Positions 46,438-57,315 of a stretch of DNA of 64,000 bases are shown here, piece by piece (position 1 is the stretch's first letter; the number at the start of each line of letters is the position of its first letter). The notes beneath the pieces are model-generated. The model was not told the DNA's origin. It worked only from the letters and a program-made list of their open reading frames with translations, and ran no database searches. Both the position numbers and the translations under genes were made by a program. The DNA lies in NCBI GenBank assembly GCA_001447805.1, contig CP013099.1:434001-498000 (forward strand), in the 5' to 3' direction. Origin of the DNA: Candidatus Tenderia electrophaga. Its GTDB lineage: Bacteria > Pseudomonadota > Gammaproteobacteria > Tenderiales > Tenderiaceae.

Positions 46438-48441
46438 ATGGCAGTGGTCGAACTGTTACCCCCGTTATTGGGCGGGGTGGGATTGTGGGTGGCCTATAGG
46501 CTCTACCGCGACGTGCTCAAATGGCCGGCGGGGGAGGGCAAGGTGCAGGAGATCGGCGATGCCATCCACGAGGGGGCGATGGTGTTCCTCAAGCGCGAAT
46601 ATGTCACGCTTGCCATCTTCGCCGCGATCGTGACCCTGTTTTTGTTGTTCACCCTGGGCGTTGGCACCGCCTTCGCCTTTGTCGTCGGCGCGCTGGCCTC
46701 GGCCAGTGCCGGCTATATCGGCATGTATTCCGCCACTCAGGCCAACGTGCGGACCACCACTGCGGCCCATACCCAGGGGGTGGCGCAGGCCTTGAGTGTG
46801 GCGTTTTCCGGCGGCTCCATCATGGGGCTGGCGGTGGCCTCTGTCGGCTTGCTGGGTTTGGGGTTTCTCTATCTGATCTTCGGCGGTGATCCGGAAACCG
46901 CTCACATGATCCACGGTTTCGGCATGGGGGCCTCGAGCGTGGCGCTGTTTGCGCGTGTGGGCGGTGGCATCTATACCAAGAGCGCCGATGTGGGCGCCGA
47001 CCTGGTGGGCAAGCTGGAGGCCGGCATCCCCGAAGACGATCCGCGCAACCCGGGTGTGATCGCCGACAATGTGGGGGATAACGTAGGCGATGTGGCCGGC
47101 ATGGGTTCGGATATCTTCGAATCGTATTGCGGCGCCATGATCGCCACGATTGCCATGGCCTCAACGCTAAGTATGAATCTGGTGGCCGAATTGGGCGAGC
47201 GTCAGGATCTGATGTTCTTGCCCCTGGCCCTTTCCTCGGCCGGCTTGCTCTGTTCCATCGGCGGCATCTATCTGGTGCGCGCCTCCTCCCGCAAGCCGGC
47301 GCAGACCGCCTTGCGTATCGGTACACTTGGCGCCGCCGCGGCCTTCATTGTCGTTGCATTGCTGGTGGTGTTGATGCTGGGGATTTCGGCCGCGGTATGG
47401 GGTGCGGTACTGGCGGGCGCGCTGGGGGGTATGGTGATCGGGCTGGTGACCGAGTATTACACCGGCGGCGCGCCGGTGCGGCATATCGCCCGTTCGGGCG
47501 AGACCGGTCCGGCCACGGTGATGATTAGCGGCTTGGCAACGGGCATGCGCTCCACCTTGATCCCGGTCCTCACTCTCTTCATGATCATCTTCATCTCCAC
47601 CGAGTTGTGCGGCCTGTACGGTGTCGGCATCGCCGCAGTGGGTATGCTGGCCACCGTGGGCATCACCATGGCCATCGACGCCTACGGTCCGGTGGCGGAC
47701 AATGCCGGCGGCATCGCTGAGATGAGCGAGCTGGGCCCCGAGACGCGCAAGATCACCGACAGTCTGGATGAGCTGGGCAATACCACGGCAGCCATCGGTA
47801 AGGGCTTCGCCATCGGTGCCGCCGCCCTGGCGGCCTTGGCCATCATTGCCGCCTTCACTCAGGAGATTACCCGGCACGTGGCGGATTTCAGTCTGGCGTT
47901 GGATAACCCGCGTGTCTTGATGGGTATGTTTCTCGGCGCGGGATTCCCGTTTCTGGTCTCGGCCCTGACCATGACCGCCGTGGGTGACGCCGCCTTCGAC
48001 ATGATCCATGAAATCCGGCGCCAGTTTCGCGAAATCCCGGGGCTGCTTGAGGGGACCGGCAAGCCGGACAGCGCCCGCTGTGTGGATATCGCCACTAAGG
48101 CGGCGCTGAAAAAGATGGTCCTACCCGGTGTCTTGGCTGTCGCGGCGCCCATCGTAGTAGGGTTCACCTTCGGTCCGGAAACATTGGGCGGTATGCTCGG
48201 CGGCGCCTTGGTGAGCGGTGTGTTGCTGGCCCTGACCATGGCCAACGCCGGCGGCGCCTGGGATAACGCCAAGAAATATGTCGAGAAGGGCGAGCTGGGC
48301 GGCAAGGGCTCGGATGTACACAAGGCCTGCGTGGTCGGCGATACCGTCGGCGATCCATTCAAGGATACCTCCGGGCCTTCCATGAATATCCTAATCAACG
48401 TGCTGGCGATCGTGAGTCTGGTAATCGCGCCCTTGTTATAG
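46438..48441 (+). CDS. hppA: membrane-bound ion-pumping pyrophosphatase
   Basis: 667 residues, about 16 helices. The catalytic loop reads [18 protein letters not shown] then [20 protein letters not shown], as in all membrane PPases. The segment [14 protein letters not shown] has alanine where the K+-independent type has lysine, so this is the K+-dependent class, which includes both H+ and Na+ pumps. GAGGGAGG lies just before the ATG. It couples PPi hydrolysis to a membrane gradient. Confidence 0.96.
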   Translation: MAVVELLPPLLGGVGLWVAYRLYRDVLKWPAGEGKVQEIGDAIHEGAMVFLKREYVTLAIFAAIVTLFLLFTLGVGTAFAFVVGALASASAGYIGMYSATQANVRTTTAAHTQGVAQALSVAFSGGSIMGLAVASVGLLGLGFLYLIFGGDPETAHMIHGFGMGASSVALFARVGGGIYTKSADVGADLVGKLEAGIPEDDPRNPGVIADNVGDNVGDVAGMGSDIFESYCGAMIATIAMASTLSMNLVAELGERQDLMFLPLALSSAGLLCSIGGIYLVRASSRKPAQTALRIGTLGAAAAFIVVALLVVLMLGISAAVWGAVLAGALGGMVIGLVTEYYTGGAPVRHIARSGETGPATVMISGLATGMRSTLIPVLTLFMIIFISTELCGLYGVGIAAVGMLATVGITMAIDAYGPVADNAGGIAEMSELGPETRKITDSLDELGNTTAAIGKGFAIGAAALAALAIIAAFTQEITRHVADFSLALDNPRVLMGMFLGAGFPFLVSALTMTAVGDAAFDMIHEIRRQFREIPGLLEGTGKPDSARCVDIATKAALKKMVLPGVLAVAAPIVVGFTFGPETLGGMLGGALVSGVLLALTMANAGGAWDNAKKYVEKGELGGKGSDVHKACVVGDTVGDPFKDTSGPSMNILINVLAIVSLVIAPLL

Positions 48442-48447
48442 CCCGCC

Positions 48448-48477
48448 ACAGCCCCTCGACGGAGGGGCTGTTTCTTT
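48448..48477. terminator. bidirectional terminator between hppA and pfp
   Basis: ACAGCCCCTC-GACG-GAGGGGCTGT, a perfect 10-bp stem, followed by TTCTTT. It lies in the 42 bp between the convergent hppA and pfp stops. Confidence 0.8.
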
Positions 48478-48483
48478 GCCGGT

Positions 48484-49746
48484 TTAGATTTTGAATCGGG
48501 CCTTCAGCTTTTTGGCGACGGCGACGTTTTTCATGCGCGCGTATTGCGGCAGGCCGTTTTTATAGGGCGGATAGTCCTCGCCCTTGATCAACGGTGCCAG
48601 ATATTCGCGGCAGGCATCGGTGATCTCAAAGCCGTTACGGCTGATGAAATTCTTGGGCATCATCTTTTCCACGTTGGCGACATCCGCCAATTTCGCTTCG
48701 CCGATCGTCCAGCGATAGGGTTTGTTGGATTTGCGCACGATGGTGGGCATGACCGCGTTTTTGCCCTTTAGCGCCAACTCCACCGCCGCCTTGCCCAGGG
48801 CATAAGCCTGTTCCACATCGGTCTTGGCAGCGATATGCCGCGCCGAGCGCTGCAGGTAGTCGGCCACCGCCCAATGGAATTTATGTCCCAGCTCGTGCTT
48901 GATCAGATTGGCGAGCATGGGTGCCACGCCGCCGAGTTGGGCATGGCCGAAGGCATCTTTGATGCCCGAGTCGGACAGGAATTTGCCGTCTTTGTCGCGC
49001 ACGCCTTCGGAGACCACGATCACGCAGTAGTCGTACTTCTTCACCGCCTTGTCCACCTGTTTGAGAAATTTCGCCTGGTCGAAGGCGACTTCCGGAAACA
49101 GGATGATGTGCGGTGCATCGCCTTCCTGCTCTTGCGCCAGCCCGGCCGCGGCGGCGATCCAGCCGGCATGCCGCCCCATAACCTCCATAACGAAGATCTT
49201 GGTGGATGTCTTGGCCATGGAGGCCACGTCATAGGCCGCCTCGCGGGTGGAGACGGCGACGTATTTTGCCACTGAGCCGAAACCGGGGCAGTTATCGGTA
49301 ATGGGCAGGTCGTTGTCCACGGTCTTGGGAATACCGACACAGGTGATGGGGTAACCCAATTCGGCACCGATTTGCGAGACCTTGTGTGCAGTGTCCTGCG
49401 AATCGCCGCCGCCGTTATAAAAGAAATAACCGATGTCATGTGCCTTAAAGACCTCGATCAAACGCTCGTATTGGGCGCGGTTCTCCTCGATGCCTTTAAG
49501 TTTGTAACGGCAGGACCCGAAGGCGCCGCCGGGTGTATGACGCAGCGCGGCGATATTGGCGGCGCTCTCCTTGCCGGTATCGATGAGATCTTCGGTCAAG
49601 GCGCCGATAATACCGTTGCGTCCCGCGTATACGTTGCCGATTTTGTCTTTGTGTTGCCGTGCGGTTTCTATCACGCCACAGGCGGATGCGTTAATGACTG
49701 CAGTAACGCCTCCTGACTGTGCATAAAAGGCATTTTTTTTCGTCAT
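48484..49746 (-). CDS. pfp: pyrophosphate-dependent 6-phosphofructokinase
   Basis: 420 residues. The PPi-type residues are visible: Asp in [11 protein letters not shown], where ATP enzymes have Gly, and Lys in [10 protein letters not shown], where they have Gly. [15 protein letters not shown] follows. It catalyses reversible phosphorylation of fructose 6-phosphate with PPi, so it can also serve gluconeogenesis or a Calvin cycle. A GAGG site precedes the ATG. Its neighbours hppA and ppa share its PPi pool. Confidence 0.94.
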   Translation of the reverse strand: MTKKNAFYAQSGGVTAVINASACGVIETARQHKDKIGNVYAGRNGIIGALTEDLIDTGKESAANIAALRHTPGGAFGSCRYKLKGIEENRAQYERLIEVFKAHDIGYFFYNGGGDSQDTAHKVSQIGAELGYPITCVGIPKTVDNDLPITDNCPGFGSVAKYVAVSTREAAYDVASMAKTSTKIFVMEVMGRHAGWIAAAAGLAQEQEGDAPHIILFPEVAFDQAKFLKQVDKAVKKYDYCVIVVSEGVRDKDGKFLSDSGIKDAFGHAQLGGVAPMLANLIKHELGHKFHWAVADYLQRSARHIAAKTDVEQAYALGKAAVELALKGKNAVMPTIVRKSNKPYRWTIGEAKLADVANVEKMMPKNFISRNGFEITDACREYLAPLIKGEDYPPYKNGLPQYARMKNVAVAKKLKARFKI

Positions 49747-49956
49747 GGCAGTGACCTCGTTGAATTGAGTTGTGGAATTAATGCGAGATGTCTTGACAGT
49801 GAAGCCAAAATAATTTTGTTAATCGATTGACCTAATCAGTACTTGGATGTAGTTTTACCATATTCCAGACTATACTCGATGCAAAGTAACAAGGGGGACA
49901 GTCGATAGCGTGCTGGAATCAATTGATAAGAACAGCAAATAGAGAGAACTGACGAA

Positions 49957-51228
49957 ATGAGAATTGTACTTCTGGGTGCTCCAGGGTCTGGGAAAGGTAC
50001 ACAAGGAAAGCTGCTCTCTGAAAAATTTCACATCCCTCAGATATCCACAGGTGATCTGCTGCGCGCCGCCGTTGCCGCTGAAACGCCGCTCGGTTTGCGA
50101 GCCAAGGCGGCGATGGATGCCGGCCAACTGGTGTCGGACGATATCGTGTTGGGGATGATAGAAGAGCGCCTGGCCCAACCTGATGCCAAGGACGGATTCA
50201 TATTGGACGGTTTCCCCCGCAATATCCCCCAGGCCGAGGCCCTGGATACACTGTTGATGCGAATCGGCAAGCCCTTGCAGGTCGCCTTGCTGATGGACGT
50301 CGACTTTGATCTGCTCATGCAGCGTCTCACCGGTCGGCGTACCTGTGAATCCTGCGGACAAGTATTCAATATTTATACATCGCCCTCCAAGATCGATGGG
50401 CGCTGTGACAGCTGTGGAGGTAATCTGCGCCATCGCGCGGATGATCGAGAAGAGACAATTAGTAACCGCCTCAAGGTGTATGAAGCGCAGACTGCACCGT
50501 TGGTGGATTACTACCAGAGTCGTGGCAAGCTTAAGAAGGTTGAAGCTGTGGGAGAAATTGCCGATATATTCAACGGCATATGCAAGCTCCTCGATGAAGT
50601 GATTGAAGAAGAGAAGCAGCGAGCCAATGACATGCCGGCGGACGTAGATGCTATAGCCGCGGCAGTAACAAAGAGATTGTCAGCAGCGAAAGAGGAAAAA
50701 CCGATGAAAAAATCAGCCAAGAAAAAGGCTGCGGCCAAGAAAAAGTCCGCAGTCAAGAAGAAGGTAGCGACCAAGAAGACGGTAGCACCGAAGAAAAAGG
50801 CGACCAAGAAGAAGGTCGCAAAGAAGAAGGTAGCCGCCAAGAAGAAGGCGGCACCGAAGAAAAAGGCGGCCAAGAAGAAGGTCGCGAAGAAGAAGGTAGC
50901 CGCCAAGAAGAAGGCGGCACCGAAGAAAAAGGCGACCAAGAAGAAGGTCGCAAAGAAGAAGGTAGCCGCCAAGAAGAAGGCGGCCCCGAAGAAAAAGGCG
51001 GCCAAGAAGAAGGTCGCGAAGAAGAAGGTCGCGAAGAAGAAGGTAGCCGCCAAGAAGAAAGCGGCACCGAAGAAAAAGGCGACCAAGAAGAAGGTCGCGA
51101 AGAAGAAGGTCGCGAAGAAGAAGGTAGCCGCCAAGAAGAAAGCGGCACCGAAGAAAAAGGCGGCCAAGAAGAAAGTCGCCAAGAAAAAGGCCACCCCCAG
51201 AAAAAAGACGGCTAAAAAGAAAAGGTAG
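49957..51228 (+). CDS. adk: adenylate kinase with a C-terminal histone H1-like lysine-rich tail
   Basis: 423 residues, about twice the family length. Residues 1-215 are a complete long-form adenylate kinase: P-loop GAPGSGKGTQG, DGFPRN, and a zinc LID with CESCGQVF and CDSCGG. Residues 216-248 form a short acidic linker, and about 249-423 are almost only Lys, Ala, Val, Pro and Thr in repeats such as KKKVAAKKKAAPKKKA. The frame is continuous, ending KKKR, with a strong terminator after it. An internal ATG at 50704 (PMKKSAKKK) could in principle start a separate histone-like protein, but no good ribosome site is seen before it. Role of the tail unknown. Confidence 0.9.
   Translation: MRIVLLGAPGSGKGTQGKLLSEKFHIPQISTGDLLRAAVAAETPLGLRAKAAMDAGQLVSDDIVLGMIEERLAQPDAKDGFILDGFPRNIPQAEALDTLLMRIGKPLQVALLMDVDFDLLMQRLTGRRTCESCGQVFNIYTSPSKIDGRCDSCGGNLRHRADDREETISNRLKVYEAQTAPLVDYYQSRGKLKKVEAVGEIADIFNGICKLLDEVIEEEKQRANDMPADVDAIAAAVTKRLSAAKEEKPMKKSAKKKAAAKKKSAVKKKVATKKTVAPKKKATKKKVAKKKVAAKKKAAPKKKAAKKKVAKKKVAAKKKAAPKKKATKKKVAKKKVAAKKKAAPKKKAAKKKVAKKKVAKKKVAAKKKAAPKKKATKKKVAKKKVAKKKVAAKKKAAPKKKAAKKKVAKKKATPRKKTAKKKR
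50702..51225 (+). repeat. coding minisatellite of the adk tail
   Basis: Tandem near-identical units of about 60-75 bp built from AAGAAGAAGGTCGC, GTAGCCGCCAAGAAGAAG and GCACCGAAGAAAAAGGCG blocks, alternating gcg-gcc and gcg-acc variants. The purine-rich coding strand explains long shadow frames on the opposite strand. Copy number is likely unstable between strains. Confidence 0.9.
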
Positions 51229-51247
51229 TTGATTTAACTGCGATATA

Positions 51248-51281
51248 ATGGAGCGGCATAGCCTATGCCGCTCCATTTTTT
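51248..51281 (+). terminator. intrinsic terminator of adk
   Basis: ATGGAGCGGCATA-GCC-TATGCCGCTCCAT, a perfect 13-bp stem with a 3-nt loop, followed by a run of T (51276-51281). It lies 20 bp after the adk stop. Confidence 0.93.
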
Positions 51282-51296
51282 GTTTTAAGAGGGTAA

Positions 51297-52304
<1,008 letters not shown>

Positions 52305-52323
52305 TCGCAGGTATACCGTCGCG

Positions 52324-53163
52324 ATGGAGACAGTGAGTACAGATCGTTACGCCGTCATGGGCAACCCCATCGGTCACAGCAAATCACCGCAAATTCATAC
52401 CCAATTCGCCCGTCAGACCCGCCAGGCCATCAACTATGAAGCCCTGTTGGTGGAATTAGGCGGCTTCGCCGCGGCCGTGGAACGATTTCAGGCCGAAGCG
52501 GGCAAAGGCTTGAACATTACCGTGCCCTTCAAGCAGCAGGCCTGGTCATTGGTGACCGAGCGCAGTGAGCGCGCCCGCGTGGCCGGGGCCGTGAACACCA
52601 TCGTATTTCGTGACGACGGTAGCCGCTACGCCGACAATACCGACGGTGTTGGACTGGTGCGCGATCTGCGCGTCAATCACAACATCGTCTTGCAAGACAA
52701 GGCCGTACTCATTCTGGGGGCGGGTGGCGCCGTGCGCGGTGTACTGGCACCCTTGTTGGCGCAGCGCCCCGCCCATTTGGTGATCGCCAACCGTACCGAC
52801 GCCAAGGCCGTGGAATTGGCCGGACGCTTCCGCGAATTGGGTAATATCACCGGTTGCGGCTTCGATGATCTGGGCACGGCGCCCTTCGACCTGGTCATCA
52901 ATGCGACGTCCGCCAGCCTCGAGGGGCAGATGCCGCCGTTACCCGACGATGTGTTGGCCGCCCAGGCGGTCTGCTATGACCTGATGTACAGCGCCGCGGC
53001 GACGCCGTTTCAGCTATGGGCGCAGGCCCGCGGTGCGGCCAAAGCGGTTGATGGGCTGGGCATGCTGGTGGAGCAGGCGGCTGAATCATTTTGCCTCTGG
53101 CGCGGGATGCGGCCCGAGACTCAGCCCGTCATCGCCCGGCTCAGGGCCGATATGAGCACCTGA
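52324..53163 (+). CDS. aroE: shikimate dehydrogenase
   Basis: 279 residues. VMGNPIGHSKSPQIHTQFA, the catalytic lysine in NITVPFKQQAW, the aspartate in DNTDGVG and the nucleotide-binding LILGAGGAVRG are all in place. NADPH-dependent reduction of 3-dehydroshikimate. ATG 52324 gives the expected N-terminus; the open frame reaching back into hemB is not real. Confidence 0.96.
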   Translation: METVSTDRYAVMGNPIGHSKSPQIHTQFARQTRQAINYEALLVELGGFAAAVERFQAEAGKGLNITVPFKQQAWSLVTERSERARVAGAVNTIVFRDDGSRYADNTDGVGLVRDLRVNHNIVLQDKAVLILGAGGAVRGVLAPLLAQRPAHLVIANRTDAKAVELAGRFRELGNITGCGFDDLGTAPFDLVINATSASLEGQMPPLPDDVLAAQAVCYDLMYSAAATPFQLWAQARGAAKAVDGLGMLVEQAAESFCLWRGMRPETQPVIARLRADMST

Positions 53164-53220
53164 AACCCTAGCCCCCGTTGCATAAAATGACACGGTGTTG
53201 GCGGCGGCGCGAGTGTTGGA

Positions 53221-53871
53221 ATGATGGCTTGCAATAGATTGGGCGCCGCACTGCTTGGCGGCGGCGCTATGCTGATGTTCCTGGTCGTCGCCCTGGCCGC
53301 GGATAATAACGGCGGGGCCGATTGGGAGGAGATCAAACACGCCGACGGGATTCGCGTGCTCTCCACGGACGTTGCGCAGGATATCGTCAAGGTCAAGGCT
53401 ATCGCCGTCCTGGCGGCATCCCCGCAAGCGGTCAGGGCGGTGATCGACGCCGTCGCACAGCAACCCGCATGGGTGCCCTACCTGACTGAAACCCGCGTGC
53501 TTAAGAACATATCCCCTGACGAGGCGTTGCTTTACAGCCGTTTCGATGCCCACTGGCCGGCACGTGACCGCGATTTCGTGTACCGCTCCCGCGTCAGTCG
53601 TGATGCGGCGGGACGTATTGTCTACCGTCTGGAATCCTACCAAAGTCCGTTGATGCCCGAGCGTGACGATTATGTCCGCGGCATCCTCATGGAGGGGCTG
53701 TATATCATTGAGCCCAAAGATAAAGATAGCGCGCGTGTGGAATTTATGTTCCACGCTGACCCTCGCGGTAGGCTGCCCCTGTGGATCGTAAATATCGTCC
53801 AAAGGCGATTTCCGTTCCAAGCCTTGTTAGGCTTAAGGGAACGGCTCGGTCTAAACGCGGCGGCGCCTTGA
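53221..53871 (+). CDS. exported START-domain protein
   Basis: 216 residues. An N-terminal hydrophobic signal (about 8-27, GGGAMLMFLVVALAADN) precedes a START/SRPBCC lipid-binding fold (about 35-205) with KVKAIAVLAASPQAVRAVI, PARDRDFVYRSRV and MEGLYIIEPKD. Bacterial homologues of unknown ligand occur singly like this one. Probably periplasmic or inner-membrane anchored. Ligand unknown. Confidence 0.82.
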   Translation: MMACNRLGAALLGGGAMLMFLVVALAADNNGGADWEEIKHADGIRVLSTDVAQDIVKVKAIAVLAASPQAVRAVIDAVAQQPAWVPYLTETRVLKNISPDEALLYSRFDAHWPARDRDFVYRSRVSRDAAGRIVYRLESYQSPLMPERDDYVRGILMEGLYIIEPKDKDSARVEFMFHADPRGRLPLWIVNIVQRRFPFQALLGLRERLGLNAAAP

Positions 53872-53965
53872 GCTCAATGGCGGATCGCGGTATGACCTGT
53901 TGCTGATAACGATAGGCGCAAGTTTGCCGCTTGCCGGAAGGGGATAAGGAGGGGTGTTGGAGATT

Positions 53966-56752
53966 ATGTTGCCATTTTATGGGTTGTGGTTCCTACTTCT
54001 AGGTTTGCTGATCATAGTTTGGCCGAAACACGACAGCGACTACTGCATTGTTCGCTTGCTTTGGTTGTTGGCTGGTTTTGGCGTTGTGTACGGTCTGGCC
54101 GAATGGGTCGATTGGTGGTGGCTGACGTCCAGTTTGCATGCCCACCTCGGCGGGCTCCACCACGTGTTGGTCGCTGCCAGCTCTATTTTTCTGTTCGAAT
54201 TCGGCCGCCGCCTGGCCCATGTGGCATGGTCGCCGGCCGCAATTTCCGCTCCGCCCCCTAGGTTCCTGTCGCACTGGCTATATGTCCCGTTGCTGCTGGT
54301 CGTGCTTGGCGGAGCTTTAGTCTCGACGCAATTTTTTGTCAGCATCGAAATCCTGTCGCGCTATGGCTTCGTCTTCACCGGCGCGCTGCTGACCGGTGTT
54401 GCGCTGCTACGTTACTGGCGTACCCACATGCAGCCGAATGTGCGCGCGATCGATACCCGCCGCGTAAAGGGTGCTTTTTACTTGTTGGCTGTATCGTTCC
54501 TCCTCTACGCGCTGGTTGGCGGTATCGTCGTTCCGCCCGCGGCATGGCTGCCGGCCGCAGTGATCAACGAACACACCTTTCCGGCGCAGTTTTACGTGCC
54601 CGTCGAGCTCGCGCGCAGCGCCTGTGGCATCATTATGCTTGTGGCGCTGAGCTATGTGCTGAGGTTTATCGAGCGCGATTCACGTCGGCAACTGCAGGTC
54701 GCGCGCGCCGATTCGGCGCGCGACCGCCAGACCCTAAGCCGCGTCAGTCGTCAGAGTGAGATATTGCTGCGTACCGCCAGCGACGGTATCCACGTGCTCA
54801 ATCTGGAGGGCGACGTGGTCGAGGCCAACGACGCCTTTTGCAACATGCTGGGATACACCCGGGCAGAGGTGTTGGGGATGAATGTGAGAGAGTGGGACGC
54901 CCACTTCTCCGCCGAAGAACTGAAAATCCGTATTCCACAGCTGCTCGACAAACTGAATATCTTCGAGACGGTGCATCGGCGCAAGGACGGTCGTCTGATG
55001 GACGTGGAGATCAGCACCATCGGTGTGACCATCGATGATGAAATACTGCTTTACTGTTCCTCCCGCGACATTACCGATCGTAAGCACGCCGAGCAGCAAT
55101 TGCGTCTGGTGGCGCGGGTATTCGACCGCGCCGCGGAAGGTGTCATGATCACCGATGCAAACCAGCATATTCTCACTGTAAACGACTCCTTCGTGACGGT
55201 CACCGGCTATGAGCGCGAGGAGGTGATCGGCAAGACCCCTGCCATTCTGCGTTCCGGCAAGCAGCCTCCGGAATTCTACAAAAAGATGTGGGAACAGCTT
55301 CAGCGTCGCGCTTGGTGGCAGGGCGAAATATGGAATCGCCGCAAGAACGGGGAGCTTTATCTGGAATGGCTTTCCATCAATGCGGTGCGCGATGAGTCCG
55401 GTGAGGTGATCAATTACATCGGCATGTTCAGTGATGTAACGCTGATCAAGGAATCGCGGCAGCGCATGGAGTTTCTCGCCACCCATGACGAACTCACCGG
55501 CCTGCCCAACCGCGCCCTGTTCAATGACCATCTGAGGCTTGCGCTGGCCCGTTCCGAGAGAAGCGGAACGCGGCTGGCACTGATGTTCGTCGATCTGGAT
55601 AACTTCAAGATGATCAACGACACCCTCGGCCACGAGGAAGGCGATGAACTGCTGATGCAGGTGTCGGAGCGCTTGAAAAAATGCGTGCGCGGGATCGACA
55701 CGGTGGCGCGCCTGGGGGGCGATGAGTTCGTGGTGCTTATGGAGATCGAAGGGCGGCGCGAGGCGCAGATCATGGCCGACCGGATTCTGGACATCTTCAC
55801 CACTTGCTATACGCTGCAGGGCCAAGAGTATTTGGTGTCGTCGAGTATCGGCATCAGCATGTTCCCCGATGACGCCGGCGATCCCAAAATACTCATGCGC
55901 CATGCCGATACCGCCATGTATCGCGCCAAGGAGCAGGGTAAAAACACCTATATGTTTTTCACCGGCGATATGGCGGAAAAGCTCAGTCGCCGTATGGTGG
56001 TGGAAAACGCCTTGCGCCGGGCAAAGGAAAAGAGTGACATATTTTTGGAATATCAACCCCAGATTGATCTGCATAACGACAGGGTGGTCGGCGTCGAGGC
56101 GCTATTGCGGTGGAATCACAATGGCAATGTCGTTATGCCGGACGAGTTTATTCCCATCGCCGAAGAATCGATCCTGATCGCGGAGATCGATGAATGGGTC
56201 ATTGGTGATGTCTGTAGACAAATACGCGAATGGGATAAAGCCGGCCTGCCCGCCTTCACAGTCAGCCTCAATGTCTCGGCGCGTCAGTTTCACAACCCCG
56301 GTATTGTTGGCCGCTTCACCAATATCGTGTCGCAGGCCGGCGTCGCGGCCGAACGTATTTGTCTCGAGATCACGGAAGGTGTGCTGATGGATGTGGAGTC
56401 CGCCGCGAGCATTCTGACTGAACTCAACCAGGTCGGGTTTCGGGTGAGTGTGGACGACTTCGGTACGGGCTTTTCCTCCCTGTCTTATCTGAAGCGCTTG
56501 CCCATCCATGAAGTCAAAGTGGACCGCAGTTTCATTGACGGCCTGGCGGATGACCCGGATGACTACGCCATCACCAAGGCCATTGTCGCCATGGCGCGTT
56601 CCATGGGCTTGAAGACGGTCGCCGAGGGGGTGGACTCAGAGGCCCAGCAACAGGTGCTGAAGGGCATCGGTTGTGACATCGGTCAAGGGTATTTGTACGC
56701 CCAATCCCTGCCGCCGTCGGCCCTGGGAGCTTGGCTGCTGCAGCGCATGTAA
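53966..56752 (+). CDS. membrane PAS-GGDEF-EAL c-di-GMP signalling protein
   Basis: 928 residues from ATG 53966; GTG 53954 and TTG 53957 lie too close to AAGGAGGGG. About six or seven N-terminal helices (to about residue 235) are followed by two PAS domains (about 270-380 and 390-510), GGDEF (about 515-670) and EAL (about 685-925). The GGDEF motif is intact (RLGGDEFVVL), and EALLRWNHNG plus SVDDFGTGFSSLSYL are also intact, so both cyclase and phosphodiesterase activities are possible. The membrane part is a sensor of unknown signal. The PilZ protein at 14050 could be one receptor. Confidence 0.94.
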   Translation: MLPFYGLWFLLLGLLIIVWPKHDSDYCIVRLLWLLAGFGVVYGLAEWVDWWWLTSSLHAHLGGLHHVLVAASSIFLFEFGRRLAHVAWSPAAISAPPPRFLSHWLYVPLLLVVLGGALVSTQFFVSIEILSRYGFVFTGALLTGVALLRYWRTHMQPNVRAIDTRRVKGAFYLLAVSFLLYALVGGIVVPPAAWLPAAVINEHTFPAQFYVPVELARSACGIIMLVALSYVLRFIERDSRRQLQVARADSARDRQTLSRVSRQSEILLRTASDGIHVLNLEGDVVEANDAFCNMLGYTRAEVLGMNVREWDAHFSAEELKIRIPQLLDKLNIFETVHRRKDGRLMDVEISTIGVTIDDEILLYCSSRDITDRKHAEQQLRLVARVFDRAAEGVMITDANQHILTVNDSFVTVTGYEREEVIGKTPAILRSGKQPPEFYKKMWEQLQRRAWWQGEIWNRRKNGELYLEWLSINAVRDESGEVINYIGMFSDVTLIKESRQRMEFLATHDELTGLPNRALFNDHLRLALARSERSGTRLALMFVDLDNFKMINDTLGHEEGDELLMQVSERLKKCVRGIDTVARLGGDEFVVLMEIEGRREAQIMADRILDIFTTCYTLQGQEYLVSSSIGISMFPDDAGDPKILMRHADTAMYRAKEQGKNTYMFFTGDMAEKLSRRMVVENALRRAKEKSDIFLEYQPQIDLHNDRVVGVEALLRWNHNGNVVMPDEFIPIAEESILIAEIDEWVIGDVCRQIREWDKAGLPAFTVSLNVSARQFHNPGIVGRFTNIVSQAGVAAERICLEITEGVLMDVESAASILTELNQVGFRVSVDDFGTGFSSLSYLKRLPIHEVKVDRSFIDGLADDPDDYAITKAIVAMARSMGLKTVAEGVDSEAQQQVLKGIGCDIGQGYLYAQSLPPSALGAWLLQRM

Positions 56753-56784
56753 TGTCGATGGAGATTCAGGACAGTGCGTGGCGG

Positions 56785-57315
56785 TCAGGATTTCATATGC
56801 CGGTTTTTCAATTCCACATAGTGTCGGGCAGAGAATTCCAAATAGGCCAATTCCTGTTCCGATAGCGGGCGTATCTTTTTCGCCGGGCTGCCCAACCACA
56901 GATGGCCGCTTTCGATGACCTTGCCCGGTGGCACCACGCTGCCGGCCGCCACCATGGCCTTGCTTTGCACCACCGCGCCGTCGAGCACGATGGCCCCCAT
57001 GCCGACCAGGGCGTAATCTTCCACGCTACAGGCGTGCAGCACCGCCTTGTGCCCGACAGTGACCCCGTCGCCGATGATCGTGGCGAAGCCGCCCGGGTTG
57101 AATTCGTTATCGGCGGTGACGTGGATCACCGTGCCGTCCTGAATATTGGTGCGTGCGCCGATGACGATCTTGTGTACGTCACCGCGCGCCACCACCGCAG
57201 GCCAGATGGAGCTGTCGGCACCGATGGTGACGGCACCGATGACGCTGGCGTCTGGATCGACGTAGGCGCTAGCAGCGATGTCAGGATGAATATCTTGAAA
57301 GCTTCGTATACTCAT
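56785..57315 (-). CDS. gamma-class carbonic anhydrase-like protein (YrdA type)
   Basis: 176 residues of left-handed beta-helix hexapeptide repeats. The zinc histidines are visible in GTVIHVT, VTVGHKAVLHAC and the surrounding coils, and the RGDVHKIVIGARTNIQDG block is typical. GGAGG 8 nt before ATG 57315 decides the start over 57336. YrdA-like members may or may not have carbonic anhydrase activity. Confidence 0.9.
   Translation of the reverse strand: MSIRSFQDIHPDIAASAYVDPDASVIGAVTIGADSSIWPAVVARGDVHKIVIGARTNIQDGTVIHVTADNEFNPGGFATIIGDGVTVGHKAVLHACSVEDYALVGMGAIVLDGAVVQSKAMVAAGSVVPPGKVIESGHLWLGSPAKKIRPLSEQELAYLEFSARHYVELKNRHMKS

Noticed and set aside
49793-49798. Perfect TTGACA between pfp and adk as an adk promoter
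   Set aside because: No acceptable -10 hexamer occurs 16-18 nt downstream.
50511-51194. Antisense frame over the adk tail predicted as a very hydrophobic membrane-like protein
   Set aside because: It is the complement of lysine codons (AAG read as CTT), giving Phe/Leu runs; there is no start context and no independent evidence.
50702-51225. Tandem repeat considered as a CRISPR array
   Set aside because: Units are contiguous without unique spacers and keep a coding frame.
54734-56074. 446-codon antisense open frame over the GGDEF-EAL gene (and similar long antisense frames at 5620-6624 and 14528-15712)
   Set aside because: They lie opposite well-supported genes, have no family resemblance, and follow from GC-rich codon use.
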